Assembly (NCBI GenBank): GCA_963725895.1
Contig: CAVSAJ010000004.1
Coordinates: 124,001-188,000, forward strand
Direction of reading: 5' to 3'
Source of the DNA: Bog-473 sp963725895
GTDB lineage: Bacteria > Actinomycetota > Acidimicrobiia > Acidimicrobiales > RAAP-2
Length of the DNA: 64,000 bases
The notes under the pieces are model-generated. The model worked only from the letters and a program-made list of their open reading frames with translations. It was not told the origin of the DNA and ran no database searches. The position numbers and the translations under genes were made by a program. Positions within the stretch are counted from its first letter, which is position 1. Each line of letters opens with the position of its first letter. This document shows, piece by piece, positions 27,437 to 36,332 of this stretch.

Positions 27437-27473
27437 CCGGTTGACCCCGAGGGCGCCCTGGCCGCTCGGCTGA

Positions 27474-28214
27474 TCAGAAGATGTGAATGGACGAGATCGG
27501 CCAGACCCGCAGCTCGACCTTGCCGACGATGAGCGACTTGGGGATCGGACCCCAGTAGCGACTGTCACAGGAGTCAGTCCGGTTGTCACCCATGACGAAG
27601 TAGTCGTTGGCCGGGATGTGGTAGGGGTGGTTGAGGCTGTACGCGGTGCCTGCGGGGCCTGGGCTCGTCACGCCCTGCTCCGAAGGAACGAGCCAGGGCT
27701 CGTTGAGACGCTTCCGGTCGATGTAGACGTAGCCGTTGCCCAAGGAGATGGTCTCGCCCGGCAGCCCGATGACCCGCTTCACGAGGTCGTTCACCTCCGG
27801 ACCGCCGCAGTTCTCGGCCGGCGGCCTCGCAAAGACGACGATGTCGCCGCGATCCACGCCGTGGAAGTCGTAACTGAGCTTGTTGACGAGGATGCGATCG
27901 CCGATCTGCAGCGTCGGCAACATGGAGCCCGAGGGGATGAAGAAGGTCTGGACGACGAAGGCGCGTAGGAGCACCGCCACCAGGACGGCGATGACCACCA
28001 CGATGACGCCCTCGCGGATCCAGCGCGCGTTCGAACGCCGTGCTCCCGCCTCGGCCGACCCGGATGGACCGTCGGGCCCGGTCGGACCGCCCGGCCCGCT
28101 TGGACCGCCCGGTCCCTCCCCTCCGTCGGGTCCAGCAGGAGGCTCAGTTCCGGGGTGGGCGTCCGAAAGAAGCTCCTCGACGGCGACCGCCGGGTCGTTC
28201 TGTTCGAGCGTCAC
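27474..28214 (-). CDS. lepB: Signal peptidase I
   Basis: 246-residue membrane protease that removes signal peptides from exported proteins. One transmembrane helix (about residues 68-88) precedes the catalytic Ser97 in FIPSGSMLPTLQIGD and Lys146 in NDLVKRVIGLPGE; box E is the segment DNRTDSCDSRYWGPI. The cytoplasmic N-terminus has a run of Gly-x-Pro triplets (residues 30-52) resembling collagen. The gene usually sits between rplS and rnhB; here it stands alone, convergent with gyrA. Confidence 0.94.
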   Translation of the reverse strand: MTLEQNDPAVAVEELLSDAHPGTEPPAGPDGGEGPGGPSGPGGPTGPDGPSGSAEAGARRSNARWIREGVIVVVIAVLVAVLLRAFVVQTFFIPSGSMLPTLQIGDRILVNKLSYDFHGVDRGDIVVFARPPAENCGGPEVNDLVKRVIGLPGETISLGNGYVYIDRKRLNEPWLVPSEQGVTSPGPAGTAYSLNHPYHIPANDYFVMGDNRTDSCDSRYWGPIPKSLIVGKVELRVWPISSIHIF

Positions 28215-28251
28215 CGGAGGCAGGCTAGACGGCGGTGCGAACGCCCGGGGC

Positions 28252-29979
28252 TCAGGCCCGGACCGGGATCACCGAGGCCGTGTCCCGGCCTGATCGCAAC
28301 AACGAGCCGGGCAGCGCCCCGGTCGGCGCTCCGTCACGAACAGTTTCCACGCCGTTCACCAGCACCCGGACGACCCCGTGGGAGCCTGCGTAGAGGCGCG
28401 GGGTGCCGCCCGGCAGGTCGTGCACCAGCCGGGCCGGTTCCGAATCCACCGTGGCGGGGTCGAAGACGACCAGGTCGGCGGCGAAGCCTTCCCGCACGAC
28501 GCCACGCTCACGGATCCCGAACAGCTCCGCCGGTTGCGACGTCATCATTCGTACCGCCTGCTCGACCGCCACGAGCTTGCGGCCCCGGAGGCAGTCGGCC
28601 AGAAAGGCCGTCGGGTAGTTCGAGCCGCACATGCGGTCGAGGTGCGCACCGGCGTCGGACCCGCCGACCATGGCGCGCGGATCGTCCCAGATGGCGGCGC
28701 GCATGTGCCAGGTGGCGTCGGTCCCGTCGTCTGTGTTCGGCCACAACACCGTGCGGAGGTCGTCGGCCAAGACAATATCCAACAGGGTGTCGAACGGTGC
28801 GGTGCCGCGCTCGGCCGCGATGTCGGCCACGCGACGGAAGGCGCACCCCTCGTTGGCCGGGGAGAAGGTGTCGCCGATGACATAGGTGCCCCAGTGGGAC
28901 AGCCCTCGGAAGACGCCGGCTTCCTTGCTGCGCGCCCGCTCGTCGAGCTGGGCCCTTATGTCGGGGTCGCCCAACTGCTTCATGCGCTCGTCCTCCGGCA
29001 GGCCCATGACGTCGCCCCAACCGGGAATCAGGAACAGCGCGCAGTGCGTGCGGAAGCTCATGTTCATCGGGACCAGCGTGGGCATGGTGAGCGCAACGAT
29101 GCGCCCACCAGCCGCGGCCGCGGCGGACGAGGCCGAGAGCTGGTGTTCGATGCGCTCAGCCGCACGGGCATCAACGGTCAGGACGTTCCAGTTCAGGGGT
29201 CGCCGTGCCGTCACACTCATCGCCGTCATGAGATCGATCTCCTCGGGGCTGAACGAGTCCAGGCAGCCGTTGGTGATGTACTCGAGCGTGGTGCCCTCGT
29301 GCGCGCCGACCTCCTCGGAGAAGGCCAGCATCTCGCGCCGGTCGGCGTAGCGGGAGCTGATGGGACGTCCCTCGCCGTCGGAGTGCGTGCGCGACTGAGA
29401 CGACGAGAAGCCCAAGCCCCCAGCCTCGATCGACTCGGACAGGAGGGCGCGCATGGCTGCAATCTCTTCGTCAGATGCCACGTCCTCCCCGCGCGATGCC
29501 CCCATGACCTTGCGCCGCAGTGCGCAATGCCCGACTAAGAAGCCGGCGTTCACTCCGAGGCGACCGTCCAGCGCGTCGAGGTACTCCGCGAAACTGGACC
29601 ACGTCCAGGGGACACCGTGTTCGAGAGCGGCCAATGGCATGCCCTCGACCTTGGCCATCATGCGGCGGATGTAGTCCGCATCCGCCGCGTTGATCGGGGC
29701 CAAGGTAAAGCCGCAGTTGCCGCCGATCACCGTTGTGACCCCGTGCACATTGGAGGGGGAGGCGGTCGGGTCCCAGAACAGCTGTGCGTCGTAGTGCGTG
29801 TGCGGGTCGATGACACCGGGCATCACGGTCAGCCCCGAGGCGTCCAATTCGGTGCTGGCCGGTTCGACGACCTCGCCGACGGCAGCGATGCGGCCGTCCC
29901 GGATGCCGACGTCGTCCCGGCGGGCCGGAGCCCCCGTGCCGTCGATCAGCGTGCCGGATCGGATGACGTAGTCGAGCAT
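28252..29979 (-). CDS. D-aminoacylase-type amidohydrolase
   Basis: 575 residues of the amidohydrolase superfamily, N-acyl-D-amino-acid deacylase group. The beta-strand start LIDGTGAPARRDDVGIRDGR is followed by the metal motif GVIDPHTHYDAQLFWDP, GGNCGFTLAPI, a His-bearing segment GHCALRRKV and the catalytic GGSDAGAHLDRMCG. The C-terminal sandwich strand is VVREGFAADLVVFDP. The family hydrolyses N-acyl-D-amino acids or related ring amides; the actual substrate cannot be read from sequence. An AGGTCC-type site precedes ATG 29979. Confidence 0.85.
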   Translation of the reverse strand: MLDYVIRSGTLIDGTGAPARRDDVGIRDGRIAAVGEVVEPASTELDASGLTVMPGVIDPHTHYDAQLFWDPTASPSNVHGVTTVIGGNCGFTLAPINAADADYIRRMMAKVEGMPLAALEHGVPWTWSSFAEYLDALDGRLGVNAGFLVGHCALRRKVMGASRGEDVASDEEIAAMRALLSESIEAGGLGFSSSQSRTHSDGEGRPISSRYADRREMLAFSEEVGAHEGTTLEYITNGCLDSFSPEEIDLMTAMSVTARRPLNWNVLTVDARAAERIEHQLSASSAAAAAGGRIVALTMPTLVPMNMSFRTHCALFLIPGWGDVMGLPEDERMKQLGDPDIRAQLDERARSKEAGVFRGLSHWGTYVIGDTFSPANEGCAFRRVADIAAERGTAPFDTLLDIVLADDLRTVLWPNTDDGTDATWHMRAAIWDDPRAMVGGSDAGAHLDRMCGSNYPTAFLADCLRGRKLVAVEQAVRMMTSQPAELFGIRERGVVREGFAADLVVFDPATVDSEPARLVHDLPGGTPRLYAGSHGVVRVLVNGVETVRDGAPTGALPGSLLRSGRDTASVIPVRA

Positions 29980-30002
29980 GGGACCTCCGGGGTGCCGCCC
30001 CC

Positions 30003-30022
30003 GGCGCGGCGCGGCGCGGCGC
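30003..30022. repeat. Four tandem GGCGC pentamers
   Basis: A simple-sequence tract of four exact GGCGC units lies upstream of the amidohydrolase start. It is short and may be a low-complexity accident. Confidence 0.5.
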
Positions 30023-30105
30023 GGCGGCGGGAACAGGCCAGCGAATCTGACGGGTCGTCAGCTTAGAATCATCCCAACGCCAGCGCAGAACGACGGCGGG
30101 AGGAG

Positions 30106-30708
30106 TCAGCCCGGCCGAGTCTGGGTGGGGATTGCCCCTTCCTTGTAGTCACTGATGATGACTGCCCTGATCTCCGCCAACCGCGCCCCGACGGCCTGCT
30201 GGCGCGTCACGAGCGCCGTGACCTGTTGCTCGAGGAGCGCCAGGACCCGCTCGACATCCTCGGCTGAAGTCAGGTCGACGCTGGCCATGTGGACATGGAC
30301 GGCGAGCAAGGCATCCGAGCGGGCGAAGAGCCTGGGGTCCGCCGCCGCGTCAGCGGCCGGGGCCTCGGGTGCGGAGGCGGGCTTCCCCGATGAGGGGTCG
30401 GCCAGCACACCGGGGAGGTCGTCGATGATCTCCTTGCTGCTGGGTGCGTCCGTGGCCAGGCGATGACGGAGGATGGCCACGTCGTCCGTCAAGACGCCCA
30501 GTGCGTAGTTCAGAGCGCCGAGGGCGCGGCTGAGCTCGTCGCGCCACACACGGATGGATGCTGTTCCCTGCTTGTCCCCGACGCCGGCCGACTCCTCCAG
30601 CGCGCGGTCGATGTCTCCTAGCAGGACCGGAGGGTCCTCGTCCCTCCGGTCCCCGGCCTCTCGGTGTCCGCCGCCATCATCGGGCAGGTGCGCCTGAGCT
30701 GATGGCAC
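30106..30708 (-). CDS. Hypothetical protein, helical
   Basis: 200 residues from GTG 30708; not recognised. The N-terminal 40 residues are Asp/Arg-rich. Two long helix-prone segments follow, WRDELSRALGALNYALGVLT with DVAILRHRL and, after an Ala/Pro-rich linker, VERVLALLEQQVTALVTRQQ with VGARLAEIRAVI, which could form a coiled coil. High third-position GC throughout supports coding. The start is uncertain because no clear ribosome-binding site is visible. It is separated from the dCTP deaminase gene by a gap holding a long inverted repeat. Confidence 0.55.
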   Translation of the reverse strand: MPSAQAHLPDDGGGHREAGDRRDEDPPVLLGDIDRALEESAGVGDKQGTASIRVWRDELSRALGALNYALGVLTDDVAILRHRLATDAPSSKEIIDDLPGVLADPSSGKPASAPEAPAADAAADPRLFARSDALLAVHVHMASVDLTSAEDVERVLALLEQQVTALVTRQQAVGARLAEIRAVIISDYKEGAIPTQTRPG

Positions 30709-30831
30709 TGGGTCACGCTCCTCTGCACCGCCGGGATTCCACGGGCTGGCGCCCGTTCATTCAGATCCTCTTTAGCACCCAGTCCCCAAGGACGGTAAGT
30801 GCTGATGGTCACTATTTCCTTTGTTGTCGGG

Positions 30832-30900
30832 CCTGTGGACGACATCGCTGTACCTGGATGACACCCGTGTCCGTGCATTCATCCCCAAGTCGTCCACAGG
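30832..30900. repeat. 12-bp inverted repeat containing DnaA-box-like sequence
   Basis: CCTGTGGACGAC (30832-30843) and GTCGTCCACAGG (30889-30900) are exact reverse complements, 45 bases apart. Each contains TGTGGAC, as do boxes in oriC. The repeat is in the divergent gap between the hypothetical gene and the dCTP deaminase gene, and could be a regulatory site or a stem of a structured leader. Confidence 0.5.
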
Positions 30901-30994
30901 GTGTGCCCGATGCCGCCCCCAGCACCCCGCTTCCTCTTGAGGGCACCACGTGCTTTGCTCTGTCGGTGGACGCATTCCAGTCCCTCGAGGCACG

Positions 30995-32143
30995 GTGGCG
31001 CAGGTGGTCCTGAGCCTCCACGCGACATCCGAAGGGGTTCTTCCGGGCCAGTTGCTCGAGCGGGCGATCCACGCCGGCTATATCGACGCCGGGCGGTTCA
31101 AGGTCCCCGACGCCAACGTGCAGCCGGCCAGCCTCGACCTTCGTCTCGGCGAGCGCGCCTTGCGCATCCGATGCAGCTTCCTTCCCGGTGACGACTCCGT
31201 CGAGCGAAAGCTGAAGGACTACATCCTCGATGAGATCGACCTGCGTGGCGACGGGGCAATGCTCGAGGCACGGTGTCCCTACCTGATCGAACTCAAGGAA
31301 CGACTCGACCTCCCGGCGGGGCTGCGCGGCAAGGCCAACCCCAAGAGCTCGACGGGTCGTATTGACGTCTTCACGCGTGTCATCACCGATCACAGCCACC
31401 GGTTCGACGAGATCGCGCCGGGCTATCACGGCCCGCTGTATCTCGAGGTGGTGCCACTCTCGTTTGCGGTCCGGGTCAAGGAGGACTTGGCGCTGAACCA
31501 GTTGCGGTTGTCGACGGGTCGGCCCTGGTTGACCGACGACGAGGTGCGCCAGACACATCTGGCCGTTCCCATCCTCTTTCGGCGTGGCGAGCCACTCCCG
31601 GTCGAAGACCTGGTGCTGTCGAACGGGCTCTTCTTGGGCCTCGACCTCCATGGCGACGAGCGCGGGCAGGTGGGGTACAGCACACGGGAGAGCGCGCCGC
31701 TGCTGGACCTGACCACCGGGCTCGAGGTCGACCCGACACCCTTTTGGGATCCGGTCTACCGAGAAGAGGGCGACCGCCTCGTTCTGTCGCCGCGGCGCTT
31801 CTACCTCTTGATGTCGGACGAGGCAGTGAGCATCCCGCCGACCCTGGCTGCGGAGATGACGGCGTACGACCCGACGAGCGGCGAACTCCGCACTCATTAC
31901 GCCGGCTTCTTCGACCCGGGCTTCGGGTTCGACCCGGCAGGGTGCTTCCGCGGCTCACGGGCCGCCCTCGAGGTGAGGGCGCACGATGTGCCCTTCATGG
32001 TCGAGAACGGGCAAGCCGTGTGCAAGCTGACCTTCGAGCGCATGCTGGAAGAGCCGACGGCGCTCTACGGCAGCAGCATCGGATCGTCGTACCAGCAGCA
32101 GGAGGAGACGCTGAGCCGGTACTTCCGGCGCGCTCCTGGCTGA
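30995..32143 (+). CDS. dcd: 2'-deoxycytidine 5'-triphosphate deaminase, two-domain form
   Basis: About 382 residues, twice the normal dCTP deaminase length, with two tandem dUTPase-fold halves. The first half has the hallmark NVQPASLDLRLGERALRI and LPAGLRGKANPKSSTGRIDV followed by HRFDEIAPGYHGPLYLEVVP; the second has PRRFYLLMSDEAVSIPPTLA, THYAGFFDPGFGFDP and VPFMVENGQAVCKLTFERM. It belongs to the long 2'-deoxycytidine 5'-triphosphate deaminase family best known in Alphaproteobacteria. Role: dCTP to dUTP for thymidylate synthesis. GTG 30995 is the most likely start; 30950 and 31004 are alternatives. Confidence 0.85.
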   Translation: MAQVVLSLHATSEGVLPGQLLERAIHAGYIDAGRFKVPDANVQPASLDLRLGERALRIRCSFLPGDDSVERKLKDYILDEIDLRGDGAMLEARCPYLIELKERLDLPAGLRGKANPKSSTGRIDVFTRVITDHSHRFDEIAPGYHGPLYLEVVPLSFAVRVKEDLALNQLRLSTGRPWLTDDEVRQTHLAVPILFRRGEPLPVEDLVLSNGLFLGLDLHGDERGQVGYSTRESAPLLDLTTGLEVDPTPFWDPVYREEGDRLVLSPRRFYLLMSDEAVSIPPTLAAEMTAYDPTSGELRTHYAGFFDPGFGFDPAGCFRGSRAALEVRAHDVPFMVENGQAVCKLTFERMLEEPTALYGSSIGSSYQQQEETLSRYFRRAPG

Positions 32144-32603
32144 TTCGGCGGTCCAGGCGTCGCCCACCACGGCCAAAAGCGCTTCGACCGGTGCGCTTTC
32201 GGGAACGTCCGGCATTGTGGACGCACGGTGACGAACGTCGACGGCTCGCTCGTCACGACGCCGAATCAACTCGTGTCCAACGTTGCCGCGACCGCGCCAA
32301 TTGGTGATGCGTTGATCACTGTCGGCGCGATCGTGTCAGAGCCCGGACAGACATCGCGCATCTCACAACAGCATCACAACTGCAGCACCGCGGAAATGAT
32401 GCGCAAGGTTGACGAGCGAAACGCGTTTTTCAGAGTCACAACCCGCGTTCGAAATGAATGCGGATCGAATCCACGAACCTCGTACTCATGGGGACCCAGT
32501 CGCTATATGGTTGGCGTGGAGGGGGTAAGTGCAGTAGTTCCCGGAGAGTCGGGCTCCGAGCCGGCATCGCCCCCGCCAGTTGGACAATTCCTGGTGGAGG
32601 AAG
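32144..32603. other. 460-bp gap without a convincing gene
   Basis: This stretch separates the dCTP deaminase and the Gly-rich gene. It has lower and more uneven third-position GC than its neighbours. An isolated DnaA-box-like TTGTGGACG lies at 32215-32223, the same nonamer as one in oriC. A TATATG hexamer at about 32503-32508 could be part of a promoter for the Gly-rich gene. A 156-codon open frame (32228-32698) crosses it but overlaps the next gene and shows no family features. Confidence 0.4.
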
Positions 32604-33650
32604 ATGGAGGGATCTACGCCAGATCGGGTAAACCCGAACGAGAGCGCGAGCCTGGAAGATGTCTTTCGGTCGCGCAGCTTCGGGCGCCCGCCCCCTGACG
32701 CCGCAGCCGCTGTGGCTCCCCTGGCCGCGGCTGCGGTTCGTCAGGCGCGCCCGGGTTTCCTCCCGCGGAACCCCTTCATCGCGTCCGTAGCGGCCGCCGC
32801 AGCGGCCGGCTCGGTCGTCGCGGGCCTCGTGTTCGGACCCGGGCCGATCATCCAACCTCTCGTCTCTGCACAGTCTCCCGGTCCCGGCCCGAGCGACGTG
32901 CCGAACTTCACGCCCTCGCTGTCCCCGCCACAAGGTGGCGCGCCGGCGTCGCCTGGCGGGAGCGGCCTCGCCGCGGACTCGACACCGTCGTCGACGTCCG
33001 GCTCGGGTTCGTCAGCGTCGTCTGGGGCCGTCTTCGCCGTGGTATCGGTGACGAAGCCGTCAGGCGGTTCGCCCGCGCCGGCGAGCACCGTTGCCGGCGT
33101 CGGCACCGGTGCGTCCGGAGGCGGGTCAACCACGTCCACGACGACGCCGCCAACGACGACCACGGTGTCCAGTTCGCCACCGCAAGGGGGCGGCACCGGC
33201 ACGAGCGGGGGTGGCACCGGTACGAGCGGCAGCGGGACAGGTACAGGCGGGGGCGGCACCGGCACGAGCGGGAGTGGCACAGGTACGAGCGGGGGCGGCA
33301 CCGGCACGAGCGGGGGTGGCACAGGTACGAGCGGCGGCGGCGGCACCAGCACGTCTTCGGGAGGAAGCGGCAGCGGCGGCGGTCAGGGCAACGGAAACGG
33401 CGGCGGCCAAGGCAACGGATGTGGCGGTGGTGGTGGCGGCAACGGCGGCGGCGGATGGGGCAACGGCGGCGGCGGTAACGGCGGCGGCGGTAACGGTGGC
33501 GGCGGATGGGGCAACGGCGGCGGTGGTAACGGTGGCGGCGGCAACGGATGGGGCAACGGCGGCGGCGGTAACGGTGGCGGCGGATGGGGCAACGGCGGCG
33601 GCAACGCCAACGGCGCCGGCGGATGGGGGGACGGCGGCCAGGGTCACTGA
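32604..33650 (+). CDS. Membrane-anchored glycine-rich repeat protein, unknown function
   Basis: About 348 residues from ATG 32604, which has GGAGG at 32596-32600. An N-terminal Arg-bearing segment is followed by one hydrophobic helix (FIASVAAAAAAGSVVAGLVF) and a Ser/Thr/Pro-rich extracytoplasmic part. Then come about seven GTGTSGGG-type units and a Gly/Asn/Trp region built from GGGGWGNGGGGN repeats, ending GWGDGGQGH. The design recalls Gly-rich surface proteins such as PGRS domains, but no family is recognised. A role at the cell surface is inference from the anchor plus low-complexity tail. Confidence 0.7.
   Translation: MEGSTPDRVNPNESASLEDVFRSRSFGRPPPDAAAAVAPLAAAAVRQARPGFLPRNPFIASVAAAAAAGSVVAGLVFGPGPIIQPLVSAQSPGPGPSDVPNFTPSLSPPQGGAPASPGGSGLAADSTPSSTSGSGSSASSGAVFAVVSVTKPSGGSPAPASTVAGVGTGASGGGSTTSTTTPPTTTTVSSSPPQGGGTGTSGGGTGTSGSGTGTGGGGTGTSGSGTGTSGGGTGTSGGGTGTSGGGGTSTSSGGSGSGGGQGNGNGGGQGNGCGGGGGGNGGGGWGNGGGGNGGGGNGGGGWGNGGGGNGGGGNGWGNGGGGNGGGGWGNGGGNANGAGGWGDGGQGH
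33188..33345. repeat. Degenerate 24-bp repeats encoding GTGTSGGG units
   Basis: Units built on GGCACCGGTACGAGCGGG and GGCACAGGTACGAGCGGG alternate with small changes; peptide phase is kept throughout. Confidence 0.8.
33424..33637. repeat. GGC/GGA-rich repeats encoding Gly-Asn-Trp units
   Basis: Repeats centred on GGCGGCGGATGGGGCAACGG recur several times, encoding GGGGWGNGGGG. Variable copy number between strains is likely because the units are nearly identical. Confidence 0.8.
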
Positions 33651-33734
33651 GCTGTCGATGCGCCCGGACGCCCTCGAGGCTGGTAAGTATGCGGGTACCG
33701 GCGGTCCAGCGCGCCGGTGCGAGCGAGGTCAGCC

Positions 33735-34715
33735 ATGAACTACACGAATCTGGGCACAGCGGGTCTGCGGGTCTCGAGGGTTTGCCTCGGGATGATGGGC
33801 TTCGGCAATGACAGTGACCGGGCGTGGGTGATTGACGAAGACGCAGCTGAGTCGATCGTCAAGGCCGCCGTCGAGGGCGGCGTGACCTTCTTCGACACCG
33901 CGGACGCCTATTCGGGGGGCGCCAGCGAAGTTGCGACCGGCAGGCTGGTGCCGAAGTTCTTGAGTCGCGACGAGGTCGTCATCGCCACGAAGGTGTTCAT
34001 GCCGGTGACGGCGGGCGAGAACGGCGGTGGGCTGGGTCGCAAGCACATCTTGTCGGGGATCGACGCCTCACTGCGGCGTCTCAACACCGACTACGTCGAC
34101 CTCTACCAGATTCACCGGTGGGACCCACGGACGCCCATTGAGGAGACAATGGAGGCGTTGCACGACGTCGTGCGCGCCGGGAAGGCCCGCTATATCGGGG
34201 CCAGCAGCATGTTCGCCTGGCAGTTCGCCAAGGCTCAGCACACCGCGGAGGTGCATGGCTGGACGAGGTTCGTCTCCATGCAGAACCACTACAACCTGAT
34301 CTACCGCGAGGAAGAGCGCGAGATGATCCCGCTGTGTCTCGACCAAGGAGTCGGCTGTATTCCGTGGAGCCCGCTCGCCCGCGGCGTGCTCGCCGGCAAT
34401 CGATCCCGCGGCGGTGACCGTCACACGACGCGCTCGAGCACGGACCCCTTCACGGACTACCTCTATGGCCAACCCACCGACTTCGACGTGGTCGACGCGG
34501 TGGGAGAAGTCGCCGCAGCGCGCGGCGCCCCCTCCGCACAGGTGGCGCTGGCGTGGCTGCTGGCCAAGCCGGGCGTGACGGCGCCCATCGTCGGCTCCAC
34601 GAAAAAGAAGCATCTGAAGGATGCGCTCGCCGCGGAGCAGTTGGTGTTGTCGCAGGACGAGATCGCCCAGCTCGAGAAGCCCTACGTGCCGCATCCCGTT
34701 CTCGGGCACTTCTAG
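33735..34715 (+). CDS. Aldo/keto reductase
   Basis: 326 residues from ATG 33735. A TIM-barrel NADPH oxidoreductase of the AKR superfamily: FFDTADAYSGGASEVATGRL carries catalytic Asp and Tyr, VIATKVFMPV the Lys and VDLYQIHRWDPRTPIEETME the His; the cofactor region is TAPIVGSTKKKHLKDALAAEQ. These enzymes reduce aldehydes and ketones; the substrate is unknown. It runs toward the acyl-CoA ligase gene 69 bases downstream, which may share its transcript. Confidence 0.92.
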   Translation: MNYTNLGTAGLRVSRVCLGMMGFGNDSDRAWVIDEDAAESIVKAAVEGGVTFFDTADAYSGGASEVATGRLVPKFLSRDEVVIATKVFMPVTAGENGGGLGRKHILSGIDASLRRLNTDYVDLYQIHRWDPRTPIEETMEALHDVVRAGKARYIGASSMFAWQFAKAQHTAEVHGWTRFVSMQNHYNLIYREEEREMIPLCLDQGVGCIPWSPLARGVLAGNRSRGGDRHTTRSSTDPFTDYLYGQPTDFDVVDAVGEVAAARGAPSAQVALAWLLAKPGVTAPIVGSTKKKHLKDALAAEQLVLSQDEIAQLEKPYVPHPVLGHF

Positions 34716-34784
34716 CGGAGCGGGCCGAAGACCGTCAGGTAGGGTCGCCGACGGGTTGTACCCGCACGAGAGATCGGGGGTGGC

Positions 34785-36332
34785 ATGAGGGTCGCGCTGA
34801 CGGTGGGCGATTTTCTCAATCGCGCGGCACTCGCCTACGGACAGCGCGTCGCACTGGTGGACGAGCCCGGCGCGGCCGGCTCGCTCGGCACGCAGACCTA
34901 TGCGGAGCTCGAGGCACGTGCACGTGGGATGGCGCTGGCCTTCGACGATCTCGGCGTGAGCCATGGTGAGCGCGTCGCCATCGTCAGCCCGAACTCAGGC
35001 CGCTTCCTCACGTCGTACTTCGGCGTCAGCGGCTACGGGCGCGTCCTCGTTCCGATCAACTTCCGGCTCACCGCCGACGAGATCGCCTACATCGTCGAGC
35101 ACTCCGGCGCGTCAGTCCTCCTGTACGACCCCGATGTCACGGACGAGGTGGACACCATCAAGGTGAGCCACCGCTTCTGCCTGGACGGGGTCGAGGACGC
35201 CACTTTGTTTGCGCCGGCACCCGAAGGGGTCGCGCCCCACCCGTGGCAGGCCGACGAGGACGCCAGCTGCTCGGTGAATTACACGTCGGGCACGACGGCC
35301 CGGCCCAAGGGGGTGCAGCTCACGCAGCGCAACTGCTGGCTGAACGCGGCGACGTTCGGGTGGCACACCGGCGTCAGCGACCGCGACGTGCTGTTGCACA
35401 CGCTCCCCATGTTCCACTGCAACGGGTGGGGTATGCCGTATGCGGTGACCGGCATGGGTGGCACCCACGTCGTGCTGCGCAAGGTGGACGGTGAAGAGAT
35501 TCTCTCTCGCGTCGAGCGCCACGGCGTGACGCTGCTCTGCGGTGCGCCCGCCGTGGTCGCGGCCGTGTTGGCGGGAGCCGAGGCCCGGGCGGCCGCAGGA
35601 CGGCCCGTGCCCGGACGGGGCACCGTGCGCATCGTCGTCGCCGGCGCGCCGCCGCCCTCCAAGACGATCGAGCGGGTGGAGTCCGAACTGGGCTGGGAGT
35701 TCATCCAGATCTACGGGCTCACCGAGACCGCCCCGCTGCTGACCATCAACCGTGCGCCGGCCGAGTGGGACCATCTCGATCCCGGGGAGCGATCGGTGTT
35801 ACTGGCTCGTGCCGGTGTGCCCGCCGTCGGCGTGCAGATCGACGTCGACTCCCACGGTGAGGTCCTGGCCCGCTCCAACCACGTGTTCGCCGGCTATTGG
35901 GAGCAGCCACGCGAGTCGGCCGAAGCGCTCGACGGTGGCTGGTTCCACACGGGGGACGGTGGCTATCTCGACGGCGCCTACGTGGTCATCTCGGATCGCA
36001 AGAAGGACGTCATCATCACGGGCGGCGAGAACGTGTCTTCCATCGAGGTCGAGGATTGCTTGTACCAACATCCCGCTGTCGCCGAGGTGGCCGTGATCGG
36101 CGTGCCGGACGAGAAGTGGGGAGAAACGATCAAGGCCCTCGTCGTGGTCCGCGAGGGCCACGACGTGAGCGAGGCGGACCTCATTGCGCACTGCCGGGAA
36201 CGGCTGGCGCACTTCAAGGCCCCGACGAGTGTTGAGATGCGCGATGCGCTGGACCGCACAGCGACGGGCAAGCTCCAGAAGTACAAGTTGCGCCAGCCCT
36301 ACTGGACCGGCCGGGAGCGCCTCGTCAACTAG
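34785..36332 (+). CDS. AMP-forming acyl-CoA synthetase
   Basis: 515-residue ANL-superfamily ligase that activates a carboxylic acid through an acyl-AMP to acyl-CoA. The P-loop is NYTSGTTARPKGVQLT, motif II YGLTETAPLLT, the Asp hinge GGWFHTGDGGYLDG with DRKKDVIITGGENVSSIEVE, and the catalytic Lys is in DRTATGKLQKYKLRQ. The medium/long-chain FadD-like clade fits best; chain length cannot be read. It ends four bases into the convergent RNase D gene region (overlap 36329-36332). Confidence 0.93.
   Translation: MRVALTVGDFLNRAALAYGQRVALVDEPGAAGSLGTQTYAELEARARGMALAFDDLGVSHGERVAIVSPNSGRFLTSYFGVSGYGRVLVPINFRLTADEIAYIVEHSGASVLLYDPDVTDEVDTIKVSHRFCLDGVEDATLFAPAPEGVAPHPWQADEDASCSVNYTSGTTARPKGVQLTQRNCWLNAATFGWHTGVSDRDVLLHTLPMFHCNGWGMPYAVTGMGGTHVVLRKVDGEEILSRVERHGVTLLCGAPAVVAAVLAGAEARAAAGRPVPGRGTVRIVVAGAPPPSKTIERVESELGWEFIQIYGLTETAPLLTINRAPAEWDHLDPGERSVLLARAGVPAVGVQIDVDSHGEVLARSNHVFAGYWEQPRESAEALDGGWFHTGDGGYLDGAYVVISDRKKDVIITGGENVSSIEVEDCLYQHPAVAEVAVIGVPDEKWGETIKALVVVREGHDVSEADLIAHCRERLAHFKAPTSVEMRDALDRTATGKLQKYKLRQPYWTGRERLVN

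Noticed and set aside
32228..32698. 156-codon open frame
   Set aside because: It overlaps the Gly-rich gene start, has no recognisable domain and shows mixed codon use.
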